A stretch of 64,000 bases of DNA from Bacillus sp. T3 (GTDB taxonomy: Bacteria; Bacillota; Bacilli; Bacillales; Cytobacillaceae). How positions within the stretch are numbered: the first letter of the stretch is position 1; each line of letters starts with the position of its first letter. Position numbers and translations under genes: made by a program. The stretch spans positions 2,666,001-2,730,000 of the forward strand of contig NZ_CP137761.1 in the NCBI RefSeq assembly GCF_033449965.1. The letters run 5' to 3'. Below the pieces are notes generated by a model. The model did no database searches and was not told the DNA's origin. It saw nothing but the letters and a program-made list of their open reading frames with translations. Below, one piece after another: positions 56,414-64,000 of the stretch.

Positions 56414-58183
56414 TTATTTCAACTCCAAGGATTTAATGTAGGCTAAATCGTCCATTAACTTCTGTTGCTGCACTTTATATTCATCCATTTCAACGAAGCG
56501 AATTCTTCGTTGTTCTTCATATGTATCCTCTAGAATTCGTTCTTGTTCTACTTTAATCTTTTTGGCTGTACCACGGATTGAGAAGATGTAGGATGATAAT
56601 TGTTCAGTCAATGATTTATCTATTTTTCTCGCGAAGTTGTTAATCGGTTCTTCTAATTGATCCATCGTGTTCCGCTGACGAGATTCCTGTGTGACTTGCT
56701 TGGCTTTTTTCCCAATCATACCAGCTATAGTCGTAAATAAGACGGTCGCTCCAAGTGCTGCCCAGCCAAACGGATTGCTAGAAAGCAATAGGACGGCAGC
56801 TCCTGTACCGAGTGTAAAAACACTCTGAATTCCTTTTTCAAATTTAATTTGTTCTTTTTTTGAGAAATTTTCAAAAGAGTCAAAAGAACCGTCCATATCC
56901 CGTACTTGTAAATGATGAAAGGACTCCTCCACCCTAAGCTTTAAGTCGGTCATCTCTTCCAAATATGCTTCTAAAATGTCATCAGTTACGTCTTTTTGAC
57001 AATCTTGAAATGCATTTGATAAACGTTCACCGTCAACGACATTTCCTTTGACAATCCGTTGCATATCAGCTCGCAAATTTTCTTTTCCATCACGGACAAT
57101 GGTTCGAACAAATGTAGATAATCTTGCTTCCTCCTCCGATAACATCTTCTCTAACGAACGGAGCACTTTATTATTCTCTTCGACCATTTTCTCAAGTTCT
57201 TCTTCTTCACGTCTCAACCACTCATAATGCTCATGTGGTCCTTTTTCAAAAAGCTCAATTTGTTTTTGCAGGACTGTTTTAACATCCGCAAAGGCCTTTT
57301 GCTGAATAGACCTTAGCTCGTCATCAAGTGCAGTTGACCACGAGGTTGAAATCGCTGCAAATAAGTGCTCAAATGCCGAAAGTCCAGAGGTTTCACGTAA
57401 TTGGGAGTCATTTGTTAACTGTGCCTTCAAAGCAGCATAAACGTTAATGATACGTACGTCGATTGGTTGGTTCATCCGATGTGCATCGCGAATATCTTCA
57501 AGCACTCGGATGTTATGAGCCTTCCCGTCTTCCACCTCTTGTTGGGATTCATCATTCCATTGGTTCTGGATAAACCACGCTTTAGACAGCTTTGGCCAAA
57601 CAGCTTTTAGAAAATTCGCCTCCTGTTTCGTAATAGGCGGCACGGTCCGGAGCATGAAAATAGCGGCTGATAGCTTTTCGATATAATCCATGGTCATTTT
57701 AATATTGCTTTGGGTAAGACTTCCTACACCAGGTAAATCAACAAATACCACACCATTTTTTAATAGTGGATGGTCTTTAAATACTTGAATAAACGTTACC
57801 TTTTTTTCATTACCAGGATTATAGTCATTATGTACATACTGCACGAGTTGCTCCGGATTTGAAATGGATATAGGTGGCTCATGTTCGAAATGAACCATAA
57901 TGGGAGCTCCCGATTGACCGTATCGAATCTCGACCGATACGCAAGTAGTTTCATCGGCATCAACGGGTAAAATGAGCTCGTCCATTAACAAAGCATTCAA
58001 AAAACTACTTTTTCCTGTTCCTTGAATACCGAGGACCGGCACATAAAACTCCTGTGATTTACTGTTTTTAATTTTGTGCTGAATTGTTTGGAAATAAGAT
58101 AGCTCTGTATTCGAATCTGGCATTCCTAACACTTGGTTAAAAATATTAATGACCCGCTGTTCTTCAAATAAGGCTTGAATCAT
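56414..58183 (-). CDS. Dynamin-like GTPase B
   Basis: 589 residues from ATG 58183 (AAAGGAG upstream, inside the end of the previous gene). G1 GIQGTGKSS at 52-60, G3 DLPGVGS near 145, G4-like NQWND near 195. A long helical stalk follows; a hydrophobic pair (GTGAAVLLLSSNPFGWAALG and ATVLFTTIAGMIG, about 445-485) is the probable membrane-insertion paddle. Differs strongly from GTPase C, which supports a heterotypic dynamin pair as in other bacteria. Confidence 0.87.
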   Translation of the reverse strand: MIQALFEEQRVINIFNQVLGMPDSNTELSYFQTIQHKIKNSKSQEFYVPVLGIQGTGKSSFLNALLMDELILPVDADETTCVSVEIRYGQSGAPIMVHFEHEPPISISNPEQLVQYVHNDYNPGNEKKVTFIQVFKDHPLLKNGVVFVDLPGVGSLTQSNIKMTMDYIEKLSAAIFMLRTVPPITKQEANFLKAVWPKLSKAWFIQNQWNDESQQEVEDGKAHNIRVLEDIRDAHRMNQPIDVRIINVYAALKAQLTNDSQLRETSGLSAFEHLFAAISTSWSTALDDELRSIQQKAFADVKTVLQKQIELFEKGPHEHYEWLRREEEELEKMVEENNKVLRSLEKMLSEEEARLSTFVRTIVRDGKENLRADMQRIVKGNVVDGERLSNAFQDCQKDVTDDILEAYLEEMTDLKLRVEESFHHLQVRDMDGSFDSFENFSKKEQIKFEKGIQSVFTLGTGAAVLLLSSNPFGWAALGATVLFTTIAGMIGKKAKQVTQESRQRNTMDQLEEPINNFARKIDKSLTEQLSSYIFSIRGTAKKIKVEQERILEDTYEEQRRIRFVEMDEYKVQQQKLMDDLAYIKSLELK

Positions 58184-58188
58184 ATAAT

Positions 58189-59220
58189 TTACGACTCCTT
58201 TTTCACAAACCATTTTTTATAAAACGGTAAGTTCACGTATTCTAGTTCCTTTTGCACTTCCTCCAGCTTTTTCAAAATTGGCTGCTGATTTAAGCTTGAT
58301 AATAAAGTACCTTCGATTTCAGCAATCGACTGCTGCACGAGATCAAAGGGTACGGGGTTCGTAATCTCCTTTGCCAGCTGTTCGCGTGTTATCTCAGCTT
58401 CCGCTACCACTCGATTAACGATTTCACATTGCTCTCTTTGAATCGACTGCAGCTGTTCCTTTTGTGCATCCTTTAAGACTTTTACAAGCTGTTCTCGATT
58501 TTCAGCTAAAGTTTGGAGTTGTTCTTCAAAACTATTTTGTTGGGCTGATAAAGCAGTCATAGAAACTTCTAATAAAACCTGTTTCATCGAGTCAAATTGT
58601 GCTTTTTGAGATTCTATCACTTGTTCAAATAATACTTTAATAGATTGTAGTTCTGCAGCACGCTTTGCCAATTCTTCCTGTTGCTGTTGAAGGGCATTAA
58701 ATTGTATTTCAAGTTTTGTTGTGACAACTGTCGTCATATCCTCGAAGCTTTGTTTTATGACGGTCACTTCTTCCGCTAAAACATTATTGGCTTTTTTCGT
58801 TTCATTGATAAACTCCTTCATCGATTCATCTGCTGATGCTTGTTGCTTTTCAATGGCTCGATTAAAAATTGTATCAACCTTCTCGTTTATTGCTTGAATG
58901 GTGTTCTCCTGAATCTGTTCCACCTTTTCAAACTTTGAATCGACAGATGATTTTACTTTTGATAATAAGTCTAATACGTCAACTACATCCCTGGAAAGAC
59001 GAGACATCGGCTTTTGTGAATTCGCCAACACTTCTTCAAGTGTGGACAACTGAGACGAAAGAACAGATTGCAGTGTTGTAAATTGATTTTGGCTATCCTC
59101 GGACAGACGACGTAGCCCTGCCGTTACTCCACCTTCAATATTCGAGGCAAGACTCGTTTGGAGGTCATTCATAATTCCTTTTGTTGCTTCATCTATATCG
59201 ATCATTAATGATTTTCCCAT
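58189..59220 (-). CDS. Long coiled-coil protein of the dynamin operon
   Basis: 343 residues, almost continuous coiled coil (for example QSFEDMTTVVTTKLEIQFNA and LQQQQEELAKRAAELQS), reminiscent of apolipoprotein/methyl-accepting-chemotaxis stalks, with no membrane helix. C-terminus LPFYKKWFVKKES is aromatic and basic. ATG 59220 directly abuts the preceding stop. Probably a structural partner, unassigned. Confidence 0.82.
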   Translation of the reverse strand: MGKSLMIDIDEATKGIMNDLQTSLASNIEGGVTAGLRRLSEDSQNQFTTLQSVLSSQLSTLEEVLANSQKPMSRLSRDVVDVLDLLSKVKSSVDSKFEKVEQIQENTIQAINEKVDTIFNRAIEKQQASADESMKEFINETKKANNVLAEEVTVIKQSFEDMTTVVTTKLEIQFNALQQQQEELAKRAAELQSIKVLFEQVIESQKAQFDSMKQVLLEVSMTALSAQQNSFEEQLQTLAENREQLVKVLKDAQKEQLQSIQREQCEIVNRVVAEAEITREQLAKEITNPVPFDLVQQSIAEIEGTLLSSLNQQPILKKLEEVQKELEYVNLPFYKKWFVKKES

Positions 59221-60204
59221 TTATTTCACTCCAGTTTGGTTAATCAAGGCATTTAAATATTGATTATAGGCATACATCATCATCCCTGAATCAATCAGGT
59301 ACGGCATTTTCTGTTGGATAAACCTTGTCAGTTGGGTCGAATCATGCACAATGGCATTAGAAGACCCGAGCTCTAAATGCATGATGGAAAAAAGTGGACT
59401 AGCATCATTAACCAACACCTCTCCTTGCCTAAACATTTCTGATTGTTTTAATTCCATTAAAATATCAACGGCTTCTACATACGCTCCGTTTTCAAAAAAC
59501 TCTTTAAAAGACTGCATCACCAGATTACAAACAGTCTGACGGACTACTGGCATCCTTAACAACTGACTATTTTTAAGCTGTGATTGAGCCTGACCCGCTT
59601 GAACAATATTCACTAAAACATACATGTTAAAGCCACTTTGCTTCATCATAAGCTCTAGGATTTTTCTATTTGCCTCTTGCAGTTTCATTTCATATACAAT
59701 AAAAAGGTTTCCTTTAATAAGCAACCCCGTATCAACTAAATTTTTTTGCTCTTCATTCGATAAGGGCTGATTGAAGTATCGTTGCGAAAACTGTGCTAAG
59801 GCTAAATCATCCCAACCTAAAAGAACTGTTTGTTTATGTATTTTTTGTTTTCGATTTAATGTTTCAACATGATTCGTACATTTTTGAAAAATCGTTTGCA
59901 GGATGGATCTGCTCATTTCATATAACCGAAATGTCGATTCATCAACTTCCATTTGAACCATGTTGCCAGACTGGAGAATCAGTTTTTCCTTTTTGATTTT
60001 CACAGCATTTTGAAACATGGTCTTCTCGTTTGCTTTTAAGGCTTTATCTAATGAATTTTGAATCTGGACAAACACATGCATAATCGCTTGAAGGTCATTC
60101 AATTCATTGTGATGCCTTTTCTTCTCTTTTAATGCCGCCTTTTTATCCTCTTGCATTGATTGGAGCTCGACCATTGCACCTTGAATCTGATTCTCCCATT
60201 CCAT
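59221..60204 (-). CDS. Helical protein of the dynamin operon, start uncertain
   Basis: 327 residues from ATG 60204. Coiled coil at 1-60, then a globular helical domain with KQTVLLGWDDLALAQFSQRYF near 125 and MYVLVNIVQAGQAQSQL near 195. The frame is open about 20 codons further upstream (KRNLQQFERSFTGALSQKL) without ATG/GTG/TTG, so the true start may be a rare codon or the end of a fused gene. No family recognised. Confidence 0.75.
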   Translation of the reverse strand: MEWENQIQGAMVELQSMQEDKKAALKEKKRHHNELNDLQAIMHVFVQIQNSLDKALKANEKTMFQNAVKIKKEKLILQSGNMVQMEVDESTFRLYEMSRSILQTIFQKCTNHVETLNRKQKIHKQTVLLGWDDLALAQFSQRYFNQPLSNEEQKNLVDTGLLIKGNLFIVYEMKLQEANRKILELMMKQSGFNMYVLVNIVQAGQAQSQLKNSQLLRMPVVRQTVCNLVMQSFKEFFENGAYVEAVDILMELKQSEMFRQGEVLVNDASPLFSIMHLELGSSNAIVHDSTQLTRFIQQKMPYLIDSGMMMYAYNQYLNALINQTGVK

Positions 60205-60259
60205 TAATTTCTGGGAAAGTGCCCCAGTAAAGCTTCGTTCAAACTGTTGAAGATTTCTC

Positions 60260-61764
60260 TTAATCCCTGGGCTTATCTAATACTTCAACATCATAGTATT
60301 CGGTTTCATAGCCCCAATCTTTATTGAAAATAGATCCCAATAAACGCTTTGTTTTTCCTAAAAACTTACTTGATTCGACTCGACGTGTTTTTGTTTCCGT
60401 TTTTGATTTTAGCTCAAAAAAATTATGATGATTTTGTCTTGTGGAACGAACCGCAATCGAGCGAATGATTTCAGTTAAATTTAAGCCTTGTTTTTCCATA
60501 AACTTTGTTACATCTGAGTTCACCGTCTTTATCGTTGTTAAAAATTGATTTTCTATTTTACTCGACTTGTCCTTCATTTCATTTAATATGTATTTTGCTT
60601 TATCTAAATCACTATTGCTTAAATGATCAATTTTATGCTCGAATGACGAGATATCCTTTTGAAACTGTGTTAATGTATTTTCTAGCTCCAGCTTTTTTTG
60701 TTCGACCTTTTTCCTCTTTTCTTTTGATGATCGAAGCTGTTCCCCGAGTTTTTCTCTATTTGTTGAATTTCCTGGTCAAACGACGCCTGACTACCAGATA
60801 GTTTTCTCTCTTCCTCAATAATAGAAGCAATCATGGTTTTTAAACTATTCCCCCGAGTATGGAAAAGCTGCGGCCCCTTTTTTTCTTGGTATGATTGAAT
60901 CATATGTATTAGGTTTTGAATTTGCGATTCTTTTATCTTTTGTGATGAGCCTTCGCGCCGTCCATCCACTGCTCGCTTGGCAGAGAGCTGAACGATTTGA
61001 ACGATTTCATGCAAGTTTGTATCTATCGCATCCAAAATACGTTTCGTTCGATTCATATGCTCTTCGGCAATCACCTTCCGAGTTTTTTCCACTCGACCGT
61101 TTTTACCTAGCTTTGGTTCAAGTGAATCCAACATGTTTTGGACAATAATCATCGGCTTATGTTGGTCATTGATTTGGGCAAGGATCCTTTTTGTTGTTTC
61201 GTCTGAATTTGTTTTTAATGTAACGACATACAAACAGAGGTCAATCGTCGGTAGAAGCGTGGATAATGTCAATTCCTCATGTCGCTCGAGCCCATATGCA
61301 TCCAATCCAGGGCTATCAATAATTTGAACTTCTTTTGGTAGTAAAAAATGCTTGGATTGCAAATGGATTTCTTTTACCTTGTATCGATTGTTCTGATTTT
61401 CTGATTCATCACCATATTTTTTTAAAGCAGCTGCCACATTTTCCTCATCCACTTTTACATGACGGTCGTCTTCAAATATTATTTTTGCATTAGTTGTTGG
61501 TCCTTTTGAACAAATAATAATAGAGCCAGAACTTGGCCTGACGGCTGTAGGCAGAATATTATCACCTAGTAAGGCATTCAATAGAGTGGATTTCCCACTA
61601 CTAGTAACTCCGACAAGTCCAATCCGAATCGTCTCGTCTTGCCATCTCTCAAGTTTCGAATCCAAATCAATGGTATGGTTTTTAAAATATTTTCTTGAAA
61701 CCTCATCCCTTTTTAATAGGCTATTAATCTTTTTTCCAAAATAGATTTCATTCAATAGATTCAT
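60260..61764 (-). pseudogene. Dynamin-like GTPase A, one frameshift in an A run
   Basis: About 502 residues if one A is added to the five-A run near 60755, giving IEKKLGEQLRSSKEKRKKVE across the joint; the second half is a coiled coil that ends VLDKPRD. G1 GVTSSGKST at 52-60, G3 DSPGLDAYG near 150, QNMLD near 210. The start is ATG 61764, or TTG 61755, which has better spacing after AAAGGA. First gene of the operon. No obvious hydrophobic paddle, so it may act as a soluble partner. Confidence 0.83.
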
Positions 61765-61796
61765 TCCTTTTTTTAATAGCAGTAAACAGATTAACC

Positions 61797-61810
61797 TTAT
61801 TGTACAATAA
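61797..61810. promoter_or_regulatory. Palindrome upstream of the dynamin operon
   Basis: Perfect 14-bp palindrome TTATTGTACAATAA, 33 bp before the first gene. Candidate operator or promoter element; no regulator gene in the operon. Confidence 0.55.
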
Positions 61811-62046
61811 TTGTTAAAATTTAGGGATGTTGTATCAAAAAAATAATTTTGCAAATTTTAAAAACTAGACAAATAAAGCGATCTCATCAATACTTTATTT
61901 ACTTGATTCAAGTTCATAAATCTAATATCAACAGTAACAAGGCTTTAAGAACTAAAAAAAGAAGTTCATCCAAAATTTGCCACACAAAATTAGAGATTGG
62001 ACAATGATCCCTATACCTATCTGTGGTGATTTAAAAAAGGAGTACC

Positions 62047-62217
62047 TTGGATTTGATTACCCTTGCTATAGGAGCATTACCAGCGTTTATAGCTGGGATT
62101 GGAACACATTTTTATATAGGATATACAGATTTTCTCCATTTACTTCCAGTTTATTTTTTAGTCATTTTATATTTGGGAGGATTGGGATTATCTTATCCTT
62201 TTTTAAAAAAGAAATAA
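62047..62217 (+). CDS. 56-residue membrane protein; intact copy of the gene whose 3' end forms the repeat
   Basis: TTG 62047 after GGAG. Two hydrophobic helices (LITLAIGALPAFIAGIGTHFY; LLPVYFLVILYLGGLGL) ending YPFLKKK. Its last 39 bp and the following terminator are the right direct repeat. Function unknown. Confidence 0.55.
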   Translation: MDLITLAIGALPAFIAGIGTHFYIGYTDFLHLLPVYFLVILYLGGLGLSYPFLKKK

Positions 62218-62255
62218 GGAAGCCGCATCGAGCAATGGATGCGGCTTTCATTTTG
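62179..62255. repeat. Right 77-bp direct repeat flanking the dynamin operon
   Basis: 73 of 77 bases equal 53520-53596, the last 45 without mismatch. Includes the 3' end of the 56-residue gene and its terminator. Distance between the repeats is 8,659 bp. Confidence 0.93.
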
Positions 62256-62306
62256 ATCTTAATTTCATTTTTCATGTTCATTCTATAAGTAAAGGACGAA
62301 TCGTTA

Positions 62307-62633
62307 TCAATTTCTATAAAGAACAATGATTGTTCCAACAACGAATATGGTAGTAAAAATCAGTTTGTTGTATTTGGCCAACCATTGCGGCAAATAGATG
62401 TCAAAGCCAACCTTAGGATTATCTGCGTATTTATATCCTAGAATGGTAAATGGGCATTTTCCTTTGAATACGACTAGCACAAGTCCCTCAAAAATAACCA
62501 ATCCGATTGCAATCCAGGTGTACAGGTTAATTCGATTAAAGATTCCAGAGTAGAGAATATAAAAAATGGCCGTTACATAAAAAACCCAAATAATAGTATG
62601 GACTAATTTAATATAAAACAAATTATTCTTCAT
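62307..62633 (-). CDS. Four-helix membrane protein, unknown
   Basis: 108 residues: four hydrophobic segments with the conserved-looking loop KGKCPFTILGYKYADNP between the second and third. Layout recalls DUF2784-like proteins; assignment not certain. Reverse orientation to the 56-residue gene. No clear operon. Confidence 0.6.
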   Translation of the reverse strand: MKNNLFYIKLVHTIIWVFYVTAIFYILYSGIFNRINLYTWIAIGLVIFEGLVLVVFKGKCPFTILGYKYADNPKVGFDIYLPQWLAKYNKLIFTTIFVVGTIIVLYRN

Positions 62634-62851
62634 TTTTTTCCCTCTCCATTCTTACTGGACTTCCCCCTATATTATATCGTTGCATAAAATTAAATTGGAA
62701 TTTTTAATTCTTTAAAGTAACTTCTTCAATAATTTAAACCCGTTGCAGTTACCGATCTAGATGAACTTACTTCCTTGCTATGTTAGCACTACTGTAATAG
62801 GTACCAAATCTGTTGGTATACGAAAAAACATCCCTTGTTTTAAGGAATGTT

Positions 62852-63346
62852 TCACGTTAGCTTGCTGTTTTTAATGTTAGTTTGAAAGCTTCTTATATTT
62901 TCAAATAAGGATTGAAACCCGTAAAATAAAAATGCCTTAGAAAAGAAGTAGAGAAAAAACTGGAAGCTATTCATTCGGACTAAAGTATAATACCTATATT
63001 TTTTTGCAAAATATGATATCGGAAATGCAAAGAGAAAATTTGTTATTCCGTTGAGTAAAATAAACCGTTTAAAATTTCCATACGACCATTTTAGTAACCA
63101 AATAGAGGCTGCTAAAAAAGGACCAAATTGAAAGGGGAATTCCCCAAAAAGAAAGGAATTGGGCTTATTATAGAAAACCCACCACCTCTTTTTTTTCCCA
63201 ATTCGTGCATGAAGTAGTTCTACAATGCCAATTAATATGGATGCAGGAAAAAATCTTTTTATGTTCCGGGATCCTAATAAGGGTATTGTCAACCATGATA
63301 GTAAGACCATAGCAACATTAAGGTATCTTTGAGCTTTTATTGTCAT
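62852..63346 (-). CDS. Multi-pass membrane protein, unknown
   Basis: 164 residues from ATG 63346 (AAAGGAAGG upstream; longer frame to 63490 overlaps the hydrolase gene). About five helices with aromatic-rich loops (KKRWWVFYNKPNSFLFGEFP). Several Bacillaceae proteins share this kind of sequence; I cannot assign a family. Confidence 0.55.
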   Translation of the reverse strand: MTIKAQRYLNVAMVLLSWLTIPLLGSRNIKRFFPASILIGIVELLHARIGKKKRWWVFYNKPNSFLFGEFPFQFGPFLAASIWLLKWSYGNFKRFILLNGITNFLFAFPISYFAKKYRYYTLVRMNSFQFFLYFFSKAFLFYGFQSLFENIRSFQTNIKNSKLT

Positions 63347-63458
63347 AGCCCTAATCCTTCCTTTCTCAAAGAGTAGTTTCCCCTTTACTTGTAAAAATAT
63401 CTCATAATTTACTTGTATCTTCTTCAACTCCTGAAAGCATTTGGAAATTGGCTGAACT

Positions 63459-64000
63459 CTACACCGGAATTGAATCTGTATTTTTCTCATTTTCTAATAT
63501 CACGTTTGCTGTTTCGATTGGATGACTCAGAGGAAAATGATGCCCATATGGAACCTGCATGACATCTCCCAGTTTTGCAGGCAATTCATAAGCCCGATCA
63601 TGATTTCCCCAAATAATCTCAATATCACTACTCACAACATCGTTCAGTTCCATTCCTTCCAGGTTCGACAACCATCCATCCATTTGAACTGTTGTATTCA
63701 ATATTCTTGGTGAGGTAAAACTACTTTTGACCTTTGCCACATAGTTTGGAGGCATCTCATCTCCACTACGAAACATTCCTGTATCCAAGAAATATTTTTC
63801 TAACATATTCAAACTCGCTTTCTTTACCATCCATTTTTTCAAAAAATCCGGTAACACGGGGAGCCTCTTTTTCAACACTGGCGGTTGCAGCAGTGTGATG
63901 GTGTCTTGTGGACGAAAATAATGTTGTTTGCATGCAGCCAGCAACACTATCGCTCCAAAGGAATGTCCAATTAAGTGCGCACCTTCAGAAGCATCAGTCA
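63459..64000 (-). CDS. Alpha/beta hydrolase, N-terminus beyond window
   Basis: About 180 C-terminal residues. Nucleophile elbow GHSFGAIVLLAA at the window edge (Ser of GxSxG), acid segment IEIIWGNHDRAYELP and catalytic His within YGHHFPLSHPIE. Cap-type helical insert between. Esterase or similar; substrate unknown. The rest of the gene lies to the right of the window. Confidence 0.85.
   Translation of the reverse strand, partial: TDASEGAHLIGHSFGAIVLLAACKQHYFRPQDTITLLQPPVLKKRLPVLPDFLKKWMVKKASLNMLEKYFLDTGMFRSGDEMPPNYVAKVKSSFTSPRILNTTVQMDGWLSNLEGMELNDVVSSDIEIIWGNHDRAYELPAKLGDVMQVPYGHHFPLSHPIETANVILENEKNTDSIPV

Noticed and set aside
61797..62256. Site-specific integration (attL/attR) of the dynamin block into a gene 3' end
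   Set aside because: The intact gene copy points away from the block and no integrase is present; simple recombination between repeats fits better.

Overview
The window is low-GC Firmicute DNA. Its gene set is of Bacillaceae type (Bacillus/Neobacillus-like): a KimA-type potassium importer behind a c-di-AMP riboswitch, hxlAB/hxlR, an OhrR-type regulator, SigL-type promoters, InhA metalloprotease, YetF, DUF3231, YhaM-like and AcuA-like proteins, GGAGG ribosome binding sites and frequent GTG/TTG starts. I saw no rRNA, tRNA, transposase, integrase or CRISPR array. At least a dozen otherwise well-conserved genes are broken by single-base indels, often in homopolymers, so part of the apparent gene decay is probably sequencing error.

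Layout. 1-4.0 kb: NAD-glutamate dehydrogenase, PuuP-like putrescine importer and agmatinase, each behind a near-consensus sigma-54 promoter. 4-9.6 kb: small proteins, Tag glycosylase, a 52-bp-period repeat array, YetF, and a complete SCIFF ranthipeptide pair (six-Cys precursor and radical-SAM maturase). 9.6-20 kb: a glycosyltransferase remnant, secreted InhA protease, kimA with its riboswitch, a TSUP transporter, a DUF155 protein and an aldo/keto reductase. 19.7-26 kb: a divergent PRPP-synthetase paralogue, a HAD protein, and a P-type ATPase in an apparent operon with two TrkA-type proteins. 26-34 kb: MFS transporter, DUF3231, FMN reductase, NADP-GDH (gdhA) divergent from a GltC-like regulator, and a second 52-bp array. 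34-37 kb: ohrR with its operator, then a peroxiredoxin-like gene with an in-frame TGA at the redox-Cys position and a bSECIS-like hairpin, then a YhaM-like nuclease behind a LexA-like box. 37-39 kb: a cobalamin riboswitch upstream of an AcuA-like acetyltransferase and a 2Fe-2S ferredoxin. 39-41 kb: yibE/yibF. 41-47 kb: nitroreductase, a third 52-bp array, and zwf-gnd divergent from hxlAB-hxlR, which together could form a formaldehyde-oxidising RuMP cycle. 47.5-53.3 kb: a VSR-like nuclease/HTH protein, MFS, DoxX, AlkD and an XRE/membrane-protein pair. 53.5-62.3 kb: an approximately 8-kb operon of three dynamin-like GTPases and four helical or coiled-coil proteins, bracketed by 77-bp direct repeats. 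62-64 kb: small membrane proteins and a partial alpha/beta hydrolase.

The strongest candidates for something new are (i) the multi-dynamin operon between direct repeats, (ii) the OhrR-linked putative selenoperoxiredoxin, and (iii) several intergenic arrays of different sequence that share a period of about 51-52 bp (five helical turns). All functional statements come from reading motifs by eye; no database search was run.
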